The position numbers and the translations under genes are program-made. From an uncultured Bacteroidota bacterium (GTDB lineage Bacteria; Bacteroidota; Bacteroidia; Flavobacteriales; Flavobacteriaceae): a stretch of DNA of 64,000 nucleotides. The DNA lies in contig CACPPV010000002.1 in NCBI GenBank assembly GCA_902635895.1, forward strand, positions 39,817-103,816, written 5' to 3'. Shown here piece by piece: positions 27,271 through 37,220 of this stretch (positions within the stretch are counted from its first letter, which is position 1; each line of letters starts with the position of its first letter). The notes beneath the pieces were generated by a model. It was not told where the DNA came from. It did not search any database and saw nothing but the letters and a program-made list of their open reading frames with translations.

Positions 27271-28243
27271 AATAAAAGTTGGAATTGTTGGAGGATCAGG
27301 ATACACAGGTGGAGAATTAATCAGACTACTTGTTAATCACCCAAAAGTTGATATCAGCTTTATAAATAGTAAAACCTATACAGGAAAAAAAGTTGTTGAC
27401 ATTCATAAAGATTTAATTGGTGAAACAGAAATTAAATTTATTGGTGAAATCAAAGATTGTGATGTAATGTTTCTTTGTTTAGGACATAATAAATCAGAAG
27501 AATTTCTAAAAAAAACATCAATTAATACAAAAACTAAAATAATCGATTTAAGTCAGGACTACAGATTAGAAAAATCATTTAAAGTAAAAGATGAAAAAAG
27601 AAATTTTATATATGGTCTTCCAGAACTTTATAAACACAAAATAAAAACAGCGAAAAATATTTCAAATCCTGGTTGTTTTGCAACTGCTATCGAAATTGGT
27701 TTAATACCCTCAGTTGAAAAAAAACATATTCATGGTGAAGTTCACACAAATGCAATAACAGGAAGTACTGGAGCTGGAATTGTGCCTTCATATACAACTC
27801 ATTTTAGTTGGAGAAATAACAATGTATCAAATTATAAAGTATTCAATCACAGGCATTTAAACGAAATTTATCATCATTTAAATCAACTTTCAAATGAAAT
27901 CAAAATTAATTTTATTCCAGTAAGAGGAAACTTTTCTAGAGGAATATTTTGTACAAGTTATTTTAAGTCTAATGTTAAAATTGAAGAAATTAATGAACTG
28001 TATATACACTATTATAAAAATCATCCATTTGTACACATTTCTAAAAATGAAATTAGTTTAAAAGAAGTTATAAATACAAATAAATGTATTCTTCATTTAA
28101 CTAAAGTCAATGACAAAATATTAATTACATCAATTATTGATAATTTAATTAAAGGTGCATCTGGACAAGCTATTCAAAATATGAATTTAATGTCTGGTTT
28201 TGAAGAAACGACCGGTCTTAATTTAAAATCATCAATTTTTTAA
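27254..28243 (+). CDS. argC: N-acetyl-gamma-glutamyl-phosphate reductase
   Basis: NADPH-dependent reduction of N-acyl-glutamyl phosphate to the semialdehyde. It is 329 residues. The NADP motif is VGIVGGSGYTGGELIRLL; the catalytic cysteine is C141 in ISNPGCFATA; ITGSTGAG and the HRHLNEI segment are also conserved. Whether the acyl group is acetyl or succinyl cannot be told from this gene. It overlaps argG and lies 14 bases before proC. Confidence 0.95.
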   Translation: MSITNKIKVGIVGGSGYTGGELIRLLVNHPKVDISFINSKTYTGKKVVDIHKDLIGETEIKFIGEIKDCDVMFLCLGHNKSEEFLKKTSINTKTKIIDLSQDYRLEKSFKVKDEKRNFIYGLPELYKHKIKTAKNISNPGCFATAIEIGLIPSVEKKHIHGEVHTNAITGSTGAGIVPSYTTHFSWRNNNVSNYKVFNHRHLNEIYHHLNQLSNEIKINFIPVRGNFSRGIFCTSYFKSNVKIEEINELYIHYYKNHPFVHISKNEISLKEVINTNKCILHLTKVNDKILITSIIDNLIKGASGQAIQNMNLMSGFEETTGLNLKSSIF

Positions 28244-28257
28244 AAAATAATAAAATA

Positions 28258-29052
28258 ATGAAAATATCAATTTTAGGAACAGGAAATTTGGGATCTAGCA
28301 TAGCAAGTGGTTTGTTAGAAAAAAATATGATAACCCAACTGTTTTTAACAAAAAAAAACTTATCAACTTTAAATAAATGGGAAAAAGTTCCAGAAGTCAA
28401 AATCACAACAAATAATAGTAATGCTGTAAAAAACTCTGATATTATAATTATTTGTGTTCAGCCTTCTCAATTTGAAAATTTAGCAAATGAAATTAAAAAT
28501 TATTTGACCGATCGGCACACAATAATTTCCACTATAACTGGTTTATCGATAAATAAAATCGAAAAAATTTTTGGTGCAAAAACAAATATTATTAGAGCAA
28601 TGCCTAACACTGCTATTTCAATTGGTAAATCTACTACTTGCATATGTAACAATAAATATGGAAAATATAAAATAGAATTAGCTGAATCCATTTTTAACAG
28701 CTTGGGTGAAACTTTCATAATAAATGAAAATGACATGCAGGCTGCAACAGTATTATGTGCTAGTGGAATTGCTTTTTGGATGAGGCTAATTAGATCAACA
28801 GCTCAAGGTGGTGTTCAACTAGGTTTTGAAAGCAATAAATCATTAAAAATGTCTATTTCAACAGCTTTAGGAGCTGTATCACTATTAATGAACAATAAAA
28901 GTCATCCTGAACAAGAAATTGACAGGGTTACAACGCCAAGCGGTTGTACGATAAAAGGCTTGATTGAAATGGAACATCATGGATTAAGCTCTGCACTTAT
29001 TAGTGGATTGTCATCCTCTTTTGAAAAAATTAATCAAATATCATCGAAATGA
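28258..29052 (+). CDS. proC: Pyrroline-5-carboxylate reductase
   Basis: Last step of proline synthesis, reducing P5C with NAD(P)H. It is 264 residues with the Rossmann motif ILGTGNLGSSIASGL, CVQPSQ, RAMPNTAISIG and the C-terminal signature VTTPSGCTIKGLIEMEHHGL. Its place between argC and argD suggests linked proline and ornithine metabolism through glutamate semialdehyde. It overlaps argD by 4 bases (ATGA). Confidence 0.95.
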   Translation: MKISILGTGNLGSSIASGLLEKNMITQLFLTKKNLSTLNKWEKVPEVKITTNNSNAVKNSDIIIICVQPSQFENLANEIKNYLTDRHTIISTITGLSINKIEKIFGAKTNIIRAMPNTAISIGKSTTCICNNKYGKYKIELAESIFNSLGETFIINENDMQAATVLCASGIAFWMRLIRSTAQGGVQLGFESNKSLKMSISTALGAVSLLMNNKSHPEQEIDRVTTPSGCTIKGLIEMEHHGLSSALISGLSSSFEKINQISSK

Positions 29053-30176
29053 ATTTATTTAATGTATATCCACTTTACGAAATGACACCATCACATGCCA
29101 ACATGTGTTATGTATTTGACAAAAAAGGAGAAAAATATCTAGATTTATATGGAGGGCATGCTGTTATTTCAATTGGACACAATCATCCTAATTATATTAA
29201 ATCTCTAACAAATCAATTAAATAAAATTGGATTTTATTCCAATTATATAATTAACGATTTACAAAAAGAAGTAGCCAATGAAATAATACAACAATCTAAT
29301 TGTCATAATTATAAATTATTTATGACAAATAGTGGAGCTGAATCCAATGAGAATGCTTTACAAGTTGCTTCATTTTATAACAAAAGAGAAAAAATAATTG
29401 CATTTAAAAATTCATTCCATGGAAGAAGTAACGCTGCTCTTAGTATTACTGATAATTATAAAATTAAATCAGAAATAAATAAAAAAATTAATGTAATACA
29501 CATAGAATTTAATGACAAAGCAAGCTTTGATAAAGAAATTTCAAAGGGAGATGTTAGTTCAGTAATTTTTGAGTCAATTCAAGGAGTTGGAGGATTGGAT
29601 CAACCAAGTACAGAATTTATTAAACACATTTCAAAAAAATGTAAAGAATACGATACGTGTTTAATTGCTGATGAAGTTCAATCTGGATTTGGAAGAACAG
29701 GAGATTTTTTTGCATTTCAAAACCATGATATAAATCCTGACATTATATGTATGGCTAAAGGAATGGGAAATGGTTTTCCTGTTGGTGGAATCCTTATTAA
29801 AGATCATATAAAATCAAGTTTTGGTATGCTAGGAACAACATTCGGTGGAAATCATCTTGCATGTTCAGCAGTATTATCAGTGTTAAAAACCATAAAAGAA
29901 GAATCTTTACTTTCAAATGCTAAGGAAATGGAAGTTTATTTTAGAGAAAAAATTTCAAAAATCAAATCAGTAATTAAAATTAAAGGAAGAGGACTAATGC
30001 TGGGTATTGAATTTGATTTTGAAGCTGCGCATTTAAGAAAAAATCTAATTTTTAATCACAAAATATTCACTGGTGGAAGTGCTAACAAAAATCTTCTTAG
30101 AATTTTACCACCACTTAATATTAACAAGTCTCACATTGATATGTTATTTAACGCTTTAAAAGAGGAACTAAAATGA
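29049..30176 (+). CDS. argD: Acetyl/succinylornithine aminotransferase
   Basis: A class III PLP aminotransferase of 375 residues. The PLP lysine is K237 in CMAKGMGNGFPVGG; FMTNSGAESNENAL, FHGRSNAALS, LIADEVQSGFGRTG and GTTFGGNHLAC are family landmarks. It transaminates the N-acylglutamate semialdehyde to N-acylornithine. Its short N-terminus is as in other Bacteroidota ArgD. It is coupled by 4-base overlaps to the genes on both sides. Confidence 0.93.
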   Translation: MNLFNVYPLYEMTPSHANMCYVFDKKGEKYLDLYGGHAVISIGHNHPNYIKSLTNQLNKIGFYSNYIINDLQKEVANEIIQQSNCHNYKLFMTNSGAESNENALQVASFYNKREKIIAFKNSFHGRSNAALSITDNYKIKSEINKKINVIHIEFNDKASFDKEISKGDVSSVIFESIQGVGGLDQPSTEFIKHISKKCKEYDTCLIADEVQSGFGRTGDFFAFQNHDINPDIICMAKGMGNGFPVGGILIKDHIKSSFGMLGTTFGGNHLACSAVLSVLKTIKEESLLSNAKEMEVYFREKISKIKSVIKIKGRGLMLGIEFDFEAAHLRKNLIFNHKIFTGGSANKNLLRILPPLNINKSHIDMLFNALKEELK

Positions 30177-31123
30177 AAAACTTTATAAAATGTAACGACT
30201 TAATCAATTTTGATATGAGTGTAAATCAAATTATTGATTCAAAAAAAAACCCAACAAAAGAGATTTACAATAAAAAAGAAAAAGTCCTAGGTTTGATTTT
30301 TTTTAATCCTAGTTTAAGAACAAGATTGAGTACTCAAAAAGCTGCAATGAATTTGGGAATGAAAACGATATGTATGAACATTAAGGATGAAGGATGGCAA
30401 CTTGAATTTGACGACAATGTAATAATGAATGGAGATAAAGCTGAACATGTAAGAGAGGCTGCAAAAGTTATTTCAACCTATTGTGATATTATTGGCATAA
30501 GGTCATTTGCGAACTTATCTAATAAAAAGTCAGATTTGGAAGATAAAGTAATTAATTCTTTTGTAAAACACTCAACAGTTCCTATTGTTAATTTAGAAAG
30601 TGCTTTAAGTCATCCTCTCCAATCTTTAGCAGATGCAATAACTATTAAGGAGATGAGTAAAGTAAAAAACCCCAAAATAGTATTATCGTGGGCACCACAT
30701 CCTAAACCCCTTCCCCACGCAGTAGCTAATTCTTTTATTGAAATGTGTAGGCTTTGTGATTTTGATTTGACTATTGCCAATCCAATTGGTTACAATTTAG
30801 ATAAAAAAATTACAAAGGGATATAAAATCATTAACAAACAAATTGATGCTTTTAAAAATGCAGATTTTATATATGCTAAAAATTGGTCATGTTTTGATGA
30901 TTATGGAAAAGTAAATATCAAAGATAACTCTTGGACAATTGATGAAAATAAAATGAGTTTAACTAATAAAGCTTACTTTATGCATTGCCTTCCAGTAAGA
31001 AGAAATATGATTGTTACTGATTCTGTTTTAGAATCAAACAGTAACATTTCAATAACACAAGCAAGTAATAGAGTTCATGCAACTCAATTTATAATTAATG
31101 AATTATTGAAAAATGAAAACTAA
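30173..31123 (+). CDS. argF': N-acylornithine carbamoyltransferase (ArgF' type, acetyl or succinyl)
   Basis: Carbamoylates N-acylornithine instead of ornithine. It is 316 residues. The carbamoyl-phosphate site is FFNPSLRTRLSTQKAAMNLG; HPLQSLADAITI replaces the HPCQ of ordinary ornithine carbamoyltransferases; HCLPVRRNMIVTD and NRVHATQF follow. This is the acetyl/succinyl-ornithine carbamoyltransferase branch known from Bacteroides and Xanthomonas. The loop MNGDKAEHV has alanine at residue 90, near the position reported to decide acetyl versus succinyl, so the substrate stays open. It overlaps argD by 4 and argB by 11 bases. Confidence 0.88.
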   Translation: MKNFIKCNDLINFDMSVNQIIDSKKNPTKEIYNKKEKVLGLIFFNPSLRTRLSTQKAAMNLGMKTICMNIKDEGWQLEFDDNVIMNGDKAEHVREAAKVISTYCDIIGIRSFANLSNKKSDLEDKVINSFVKHSTVPIVNLESALSHPLQSLADAITIKEMSKVKNPKIVLSWAPHPKPLPHAVANSFIEMCRLCDFDLTIANPIGYNLDKKITKGYKIINKQIDAFKNADFIYAKNWSCFDDYGKVNIKDNSWTIDENKMSLTNKAYFMHCLPVRRNMIVTDSVLESNSNISITQASNRVHATQFIINELLKNEN

Positions 31124-31889
31124 ATTAACAATTGTAAAAGTTGGCGGAGTTATTTTAGATGACAATTTATTGTTTGAAGAATTTTTGAAAAACTTTTCAT
31201 TAATTAATGAAAATAAAATAATTGTTCATGGAGGTGGTATTATTGCATCTAACTACATGATTAGACTTGGAATAATACCCAAAATGGTTAATGGAAGAAG
31301 AATAACTGATTCTAAAACATTAGATATAGCTGTTATGACCTATGCTGGACTGATCAATAAAAAAATCGTTTCAAAACTCCAGAAATTAAATTGTAATTCA
31401 ATTGGCCTTTCAGGAGCTGATGGAAATTTGATTAAATCAAAAATCAGAAAAGTAAATAAAATTGATTATGGTTTTGTAGGGGATATTGAAAAAATTAATG
31501 ATGAATTTTTATTTAGTCTGTTAAACTCAAATTTAACGCCTACAATTTGTTCTCTTACACATGATAAAAAAGGACAACTTTTAAATACTAATGCTGATAC
31601 CATAGCATCTGAAATAGCTATAGCGATGTCAAAATATTACAATGTAACATTAAAATATTGCTTTGACAAATCAGGTGTATTAATGGATCAAAACAGTAAT
31701 ACTAGTATTAAAAAAAATATAACCAAAAAAGAATTTAAAAAACTTGTTGATGATAAAATAATTTACGAAGGAATGATCCCGAAATTAGAAAACTGTTTTC
31801 ATGCATTAGAAAATGGAGTTAATAAAATCTATATAGGAGATTTAGATATTTTAAACACAATTAAGCATTGTACAAAAATCACACTCTAA
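31113..31889 (+). CDS. argB: Acetylglutamate kinase
   Basis: Phosphorylates N-acylglutamate. It is 258 residues of the amino-acid kinase family: VKVGGVILDD, IIVHGGGIIASNYM, MVNGRRITD, NCNSIGLSGADGNLI and NTNADTIASEIA. It is the short form without an obvious N-terminal helix for arginine feedback, so it may be insensitive to arginine; this is inferred. Its stop codon overlaps the next start (TAATG). Confidence 0.93.
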   Translation: MKTKLTIVKVGGVILDDNLLFEEFLKNFSLINENKIIVHGGGIIASNYMIRLGIIPKMVNGRRITDSKTLDIAVMTYAGLINKKIVSKLQKLNCNSIGLSGADGNLIKSKIRKVNKIDYGFVGDIEKINDEFLFSLLNSNLTPTICSLTHDKKGQLLNTNADTIASEIAIAMSKYYNVTLKYCFDKSGVLMDQNSNTSIKKNITKKEFKKLVDDKIIYEGMIPKLENCFHALENGVNKIYIGDLDILNTIKHCTKITL

Positions 31890-32944
31890 TGAACGAACTT
31901 AAACTAAAATCTATTGAACTATTAAAAAAGTTGATTCAAACTGAATCATTTTCAACAAAAGAAGACAAAACTGCTGAACTGATTCAAAAATGGTTTAAAA
32001 AAAACAATATAGTTTCACAGAAATTTAATAATAATATTTATGCTTTTAACAAATATCATGATTCAAAAAAACCCTATATATTATTAAACTCTCATCATGA
32101 TACGGTTAGACCAAATTCTGGATATACTTTAAATCCTTTTGATAGTATTATTAAAGACAAAAAACTGTTTGGATTAGGAAGTAATGACGCTGGAGGAGCA
32201 CTAGTCTCATTAATGGCTGTTTTTTTACATTACTACAATAAAAAAAACTTAAAATACAACTTGATCATATTAGCCTCAGCTGAAGAAGAATCCTCAGGTG
32301 ATAATGGAATTGCGTCAGTCATTCCTAAATTACCAAAAATAAGTTTTGCAATTATTGGAGAACCTACATTAATGAAGATGGCAGTAGCTGAGAGAGGATT
32401 AATTGTTTATGATCTAAAAGTTAATGGAACAGCATCACATGCTGCTCATAAAAACAACGATAATCCTATTATTAAATCAATTAATATTTTAAAATGGATT
32501 AATGATTTAAGTTTTGACAAAGAATCAACTTTTTTAGGAAAAGTTAAGACCACAGTTACTCAGATAAATGCAGGTGATCAACACAATGTAGTACCCTCAA
32601 ATCTAAATATGGTTTTAGATGTAAGGGTTAACGATTGTTATACAAATAAAGAGATAAATGATTATATAGTTAAAAACTCCCCTTGTTATATAAAAGCAAG
32701 ATCTCTCAATTTGAATTCATCTTCAATTGATTCAGATCATGAAATAGTTTTAGCAGCAAATAAGTTAAATATTGAAAAATATGGATCTCCTACTCTTTCA
32801 GATCAATCAAAAATAAGTTTTCCCTCTGTCAAAATTGGTCCTGGAGATTCAAAAAGATCGCATACAGCAGATGAATTCATTTACATAAAAGAAATTGAGG
32901 AAGCTATACCTAAATACATAAAACTTTTAAACGAATTACTTTAA
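31889..32944 (+). CDS. argE: M20-family N-acylornithine/N-acylcitrulline deacylase
   Basis: A zinc metallohydrolase of the ArgE/DapE (M20) family, about 351 residues. Metal and catalytic segments are LNSHHDTVRP, LFGLGSNDAGGALVS, ASAEEESSGDNGI and the late KIGPGDSKRSHTADEF; the dimerisation domain has the GTASHAAH histidine. In a pathway with an acylornithine carbamoyltransferase the enzyme would act on N-acylcitrulline. The ATG at 31889 overlaps the argB stop. It lies 10 bases before argH. Confidence 0.9.
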   Translation: MNELKLKSIELLKKLIQTESFSTKEDKTAELIQKWFKKNNIVSQKFNNNIYAFNKYHDSKKPYILLNSHHDTVRPNSGYTLNPFDSIIKDKKLFGLGSNDAGGALVSLMAVFLHYYNKKNLKYNLIILASAEEESSGDNGIASVIPKLPKISFAIIGEPTLMKMAVAERGLIVYDLKVNGTASHAAHKNNDNPIIKSINILKWINDLSFDKESTFLGKVKTTVTQINAGDQHNVVPSNLNMVLDVRVNDCYTNKEINDYIVKNSPCYIKARSLNLNSSSIDSDHEIVLAANKLNIEKYGSPTLSDQSKISFPSVKIGPGDSKRSHTADEFIYIKEIEEAIPKYIKLLNELL

Positions 32945-32954
32945 AAAAACGATT

Positions 32955-34238
32955 ATGAAACTTTGGAATAAAGAAAACAGTCTTAATGAAAAAATTGAAA
33001 AATTTACAGTTGGAAAGGACAGGGTTTATGATTTATATATCGCTAAATATGATGTTATTGCATCGATAGCTCATGCTAAAATGTTAAATAAAATTGGAAT
33101 ACTAAAAAATGATGAATCTGAAAAAATATTAAATGTCCTTGATGACATTGGTAAAGATATTAGCTCAGGCAACTTTAATATTGAAAATGAATTTGAAGAT
33201 GTTCATTCAAAAATAGAATCAATTTTAATTAAACATTTAGGTGTAATTGGAAAAAAAATACACACTGGAAGATCTAGAAACGATCAGGTTTTAGTAGCAA
33301 CTCAACTTTTTTTAAAAGATGAAACTTTACTGATCAAGGAATTGACAGTTAAATTATTTGATACATTACTAAATTTAGCCGAAAAAAATAAAAATAAATT
33401 ACTTCCTGGTTATACTCATCTTCAAGTAGCAATGCCGTCATCTTTCGGCTTATGGTTTTCATCATATGCTGAAAACTTGATTGATGATATTTTATATTTA
33501 AACACTGCTTATAAAATTAACAATCAGAATCCTCTTGGTAGCGGAGCTGGATTTGGAAGTTCATTTAAAATTGACAGAGATTTTACAACTGAAGAATTGA
33601 AATTCGATGAATTAAAGTATAATGTTGTATCAGCACAATTAAGCAGAGGTAAAGTTGAAAAATCAGTGATAATTGCTATAAATTCAATTGCTAGCACTTT
33701 ATCAAGATTATCGACAGATGTATGTTTTTACATGAGTCAAGAACTTAATTTCATTTCTTTTCCTAATGAAATAACAACAGGTTCTAGTATAATGCCTCAT
33801 AAAAAAAATCCAGATGTTTTTGAGCTCATTAGAGCTAAATGCAATTCATTACAATCACTTGTAAATGAATTTAATATTCTTTCAATAAATCTATCTAGCG
33901 GTTATCATCGAGATATGCAATTGTACAAAGGAAAAACCATTGAAGCAATAATTGAAATAAAAGATTGTTTAGAAATTTTAGATTTTACAATTAAAAAAAT
34001 TAAAATCAGAGATAACATATTAGAGGATAACAAATACGATTATGTTTTTTCAGTTGAAAACTTGAACGAATTAGTTGAAAAAGGTTATTCATTTAGAGAT
34101 GCGTATATGAAAATATCTGATGATATCAAGAATAACGATTTTATTCCTAAAAGAGATTTCAAACACGTCTTAAAAGGTAGTATTGGTAATTTGTGTTTAG
34201 ATAAAATTAAAGAGAAAATGAATAAAGCTATTAATTAA
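32955..34238 (+). CDS. argH: Argininosuccinate lyase
   Basis: Final step, splitting argininosuccinate to arginine and fumarate. It is 427 residues of the fumarase/aspartase superfamily: EDVHSKIESILIKHLG, HTGRSRNDQVLVATQLF, GYTHLQVAMPSSFG and the signature GSSIMPHKKNPDVFELIRAK. It is the last gene of the operon. It converges on lpd, sharing a TTAA tetranucleotide in which each strand has its stop. Confidence 0.96.
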   Translation: MKLWNKENSLNEKIEKFTVGKDRVYDLYIAKYDVIASIAHAKMLNKIGILKNDESEKILNVLDDIGKDISSGNFNIENEFEDVHSKIESILIKHLGVIGKKIHTGRSRNDQVLVATQLFLKDETLLIKELTVKLFDTLLNLAEKNKNKLLPGYTHLQVAMPSSFGLWFSSYAENLIDDILYLNTAYKINNQNPLGSGAGFGSSFKIDRDFTTEELKFDELKYNVVSAQLSRGKVEKSVIIAINSIASTLSRLSTDVCFYMSQELNFISFPNEITTGSSIMPHKKNPDVFELIRAKCNSLQSLVNEFNILSINLSSGYHRDMQLYKGKTIEAIIEIKDCLEILDFTIKKIKIRDNILEDNKYDYVFSVENLNELVEKGYSFRDAYMKISDDIKNNDFIPKRDFKHVLKGSIGNLCLDKIKEKMNKAIN

Positions 34239-35638
34239 ATATGAAGAGGTCTATTTTCAGTAGCAGCTAGTGCTGCTTCTTTAATTGCTTCAGCATAAGT
34301 TGGATGAGAATGACTCATTCTGGAAACATCTTCAGCAGAAGCTCTGAATTCCATTGCAGTTACTGCCTCAGCTATTAAATCTGCAGCTCTTGCTCCAATG
34401 ATATGCACTCCTAGAATTTCATCAGTTTTTTTATCAGCGAGTATTTTGACAAAACCATCAACATCCATACTGGCTCTGGATCTTCCAAGTGCTCTCATAG
34501 GAAATTGCCCAGACTTGAACTCAATACCATTTTTACTTAGTTCCTGTTCTGTTTTACCAACAGAGGCAACCTCAGGCCATGTATAAATAACATTAGGTAT
34601 TAAATTATAGTTAATATGAGGTTTTTGATTTGCTATAATTTCAGCAACTAAAACACCCTCCTCCTCAGCTTTATGTGCTAACATAGGTCCTTTGATAACA
34701 TCGCCAATCGCAAAAATATTCTCATCATTTGTTTGCAATGTATCATTTACTGAAATTTGTCCTCTATCATTTACAATAATTCCAACTTTTTCTAAATCAA
34801 GACCTTCAGTGTAAGGTTTTCTTCCGACTGAAACCAAACAGTAATCACCATCAAAAGTAACTGTATTACCTTTTGAATCTTCAGCTGTTACTGTAACAAT
34901 ATTATCTTTAGAAATAATATTGTTAACCTTGTGAGAAAGATTGAAATTTATTTTTTGTTTTTTAAAAATTCTTAAAAGTTCTTTAGAAACAGATTTATCC
35001 ATAAATGGGGTAATCTTGTCAGAATATTCAACTACTGATACTTCGGAACCCAATCTATTGTAAACTTGCCCTAATTCTAATCCAATAACACCTCCACCAA
35101 TAACAATAAGTTTTTTTGGAATTTCTTTGAGCTGAAGTGCTTCTGTTGAAGATATGATTCTATCTTTATCAAACTTGGCAAATGGTAAAGAAATGGGTTT
35201 AGATCCAGTTGCAATAACTGCTTTTTTAAAATTTATTTCTGAATAGCCTTTAATGTTTGAAATTTTTATTGTTTTGTTATCTACAAATGATCCTATTCCA
35301 TTAAAAACCGTAATCTTATTTTTTGACATCAAAAAATCTATTCCTTTAGTTGTCTGTTCAACAACAGAATTTTTTCTTGAAATCATCTTATTTAGGTCAA
35401 CTTTAACAGTGCCTTCAATTTCAATTCCATGAGTTGAAAAATTATGAACAGCTTCATGATAGTGATGTGAAGAATCCAACAATGATTTCGAAGGGATACA
35501 TCCCACATTTAAACAAGTTCCACCGAGTGTATTGTATTTCTCAATAATTGCAGTTTTCATCCCTAACTGCGCACATCTGATTGCACAAACATATCCACCA
35601 GGCCCAGAACCTATTACAACTACATCAAAATTTTCCAT
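34235..35638 (-). CDS. lpdA: Dihydrolipoyl dehydrogenase
   Basis: FAD disulfide oxidoreductase (E3) of 2-oxo acid dehydrogenase complexes and glycine cleavage. It is 467 residues. The redox pair is C42/C47 in LGGTCLNVGCIPSK; FAD and NAD motifs are VVVIGSGPGGYVCAI and LIVIGGGVIGLELG; the C-terminal catalytic HPTYAEAIKEAALAA holds the His-Glu pair. ATG 35638 is preferred to TTG 35653, which lies in a TATTTTTG promoter box. No E1 or E2 gene is adjacent. Confidence 0.96.
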   Translation of the reverse strand: MENFDVVVIGSGPGGYVCAIRCAQLGMKTAIIEKYNTLGGTCLNVGCIPSKSLLDSSHHYHEAVHNFSTHGIEIEGTVKVDLNKMISRKNSVVEQTTKGIDFLMSKNKITVFNGIGSFVDNKTIKISNIKGYSEINFKKAVIATGSKPISLPFAKFDKDRIISSTEALQLKEIPKKLIVIGGGVIGLELGQVYNRLGSEVSVVEYSDKITPFMDKSVSKELLRIFKKQKINFNLSHKVNNIISKDNIVTVTAEDSKGNTVTFDGDYCLVSVGRKPYTEGLDLEKVGIIVNDRGQISVNDTLQTNDENIFAIGDVIKGPMLAHKAEEEGVLVAEIIANQKPHINYNLIPNVIYTWPEVASVGKTEQELSKNGIEFKSGQFPMRALGRSRASMDVDGFVKILADKKTDEILGVHIIGARAADLIAEAVTAMEFRASAEDVSRMSHSHPTYAEAIKEAALAATENRPLHI

Positions 35639-35650
35639 TGATTTTTTTTT

Positions 35651-35658
35651 CAAAAATA
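35651..35658 (-). promoter_or_regulatory. -7 box TATTTTTG of lpdA
   Basis: A TAnnTTTG match on the minus strand, 12 bases before the lpdA ATG, again predicting a very short leader. No -33 TTG is apparent. Confidence 0.45.
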
Positions 35659-35734
35659 CGAATGTTTTATTTTAATTCATAAATGAATTATATAAAATAA
35701 AGTATATTATTATAAGTAATTATATATTAGCAAT

Positions 35735-37183
35735 ATGGGAAAAAATAAGAATAAAAGTTCAGATAAAATTAGCTTGACTCTAAGCGAATCCTTATTACCA
35801 ATTTCTCTTTTAATTATCATGCTATCATTCAATGTTTATGTCTATGGAGACAGCAGTATGAGTGGATCAAATCAGTTTATATTATTATTGGGGGCTGCGG
35901 TAGGTATAGTTCTTGGATTATCAAAAGGTTTAAATTTTAAAATTATTATTGAACAAATTGCCGAAAATTTAAAATCAGTTACTGGAGCAATTATAATTTT
36001 ACTATTTGTTGGAGCACTTTCTGGGACCTGGCTTATTAGTGGAATAATTCCTTCAATGATTTATTATGGATTAAAAATTCTTCATCCATCAATTTTTCTT
36101 CCGTCATGTCTAGTAATATGTGCTATTATTTCTGTAGCTACTGGAAGTAGCTGGACCACTTCTGCAACAGTTGGTATTGCTCTTATTGGAATCTCAAAAG
36201 CTATTGGAATACCAGTCGAAATGTCTGCAGGTGCTATTATTTCAGGAGCTTATTTTGGTGATAAATTGTCTCCTCTTAGTGATACTACAAACCTTGCTCC
36301 TGCTATTTCGGGATCAGATTTATTTACACATATCAGATATCTAACAATAACTACAGTCCCCACAGTAACAATTAGTTTAATTATTTTTATTATTCTTAAT
36401 TTTTATACTGTTTCATCTGGACCAACTGATAATGCTATTATGTTAAAATCAATCAGTGAAACGTTCAACATTACACCTTTTGTTTTTATTGTTCCAATGA
36501 TCGTTATAATACTTATAACAAAAAAAACCCCTCCGATAATTGCATTATTTACCGGAACCATTTTAGGTGCACTTTTCGCTTTAGTTTTTCAACAAGATAT
36601 ATTAACTCAATTATCAGGTTCTTCAACATTAACATTTGAAGGAGCATACAGTGCAATTGTAAATTCTATAACAATAGATACTAATATTGAGTCAGGAAAT
36701 AGTGAATTAAATGACTTGTTCTCAAGTGGTGGAATGTTTGGAATGATGAATACAATTTGGTTGGTAATTACAGCAATGGTTTTTGGTGGTGTTATGGAAT
36801 CTATTGGAGCTTTAAAAAGGATAACAGCATCATTATTAAATCTTGGGAAATCTACTTTCTCTTTATTTGCAAGTACAGCAGGAAGTTGTATGGCGGTAAA
36901 CTTAACTACTTCTGATCAATACTTAGCAATAGTTATTCCAGGAAAAATGTTTCAAAAAGCTTTTAAAGATAAAGGATTGGCTCCTGAAAATTTAAGTAGA
37001 ACTCTTGAGGATACTGGAACTGTGACCTCTGTTTTAATTCCTTGGAATAGTTGCGGAGCTTATCAATCTACCGTGCTAGGTGTTGGAGTTCTCGATTACT
37101 TTTTTTATGCCATTTTTAATTGGTTAAGTTTTTTCATGACACTCATTGTTGCTGGTCTTAATTATAAGATTAAAAGAATTTAA
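35735..37183 (+). CDS. nhaC: Na+/H+ antiporter, NhaC family
   Basis: A 482-residue membrane protein with about 11-12 hydrophobic segments. NhaC features are GLSKGLNFKIIIEQI, a conserved helix ATGSSWTTSATVGIALIGISKAIGIP, GAIISGAYFGDKLSPLSDTTNLAPAISGSDLFTHIRY and a second half-repeat including EDTGTVTSVLIPWNSCGAYQSTVLGV. It exports sodium in exchange for protons at the inner membrane, fitting a saline habitat. It is divergent from lpdA and followed by ftsK with its own promoter. Confidence 0.92.
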   Translation: MGKNKNKSSDKISLTLSESLLPISLLIIMLSFNVYVYGDSSMSGSNQFILLLGAAVGIVLGLSKGLNFKIIIEQIAENLKSVTGAIIILLFVGALSGTWLISGIIPSMIYYGLKILHPSIFLPSCLVICAIISVATGSSWTTSATVGIALIGISKAIGIPVEMSAGAIISGAYFGDKLSPLSDTTNLAPAISGSDLFTHIRYLTITTVPTVTISLIIFIILNFYTVSSGPTDNAIMLKSISETFNITPFVFIVPMIVIILITKKTPPIIALFTGTILGALFALVFQQDILTQLSGSSTLTFEGAYSAIVNSITIDTNIESGNSELNDLFSSGGMFGMMNTIWLVITAMVFGGVMESIGALKRITASLLNLGKSTFSLFASTAGSCMAVNLTTSDQYLAIVIPGKMFQKAFKDKGLAPENLSRTLEDTGTVTSVLIPWNSCGAYQSTVLGVGVLDYFFYAIFNWLSFFMTLIVAGLNYKIKRI

Positions 37184-37202
37184 TTAGTAAAGTTTAAATA
37201 TT

Positions 37203-37210
37203 TATTTTTG
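37203..37210 (+). promoter_or_regulatory. -7 box TATTTTTG of ftsK
   Basis: A TAnnTTTG match ending 10 bases before the ftsK ATG. No -33 TTG is visible at the right distance, so confidence is moderate. Confidence 0.45.
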
Positions 37211-37220
37211 TTTATACACT

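Noticed and set aside
30173..31123. Ordinary ornithine carbamoyltransferase (argF/argI).
   Set aside because: The HPLQ motif, the ST-Q-KAAMNLG site and the MNGDKAEHV loop fit the acylornithine branch.
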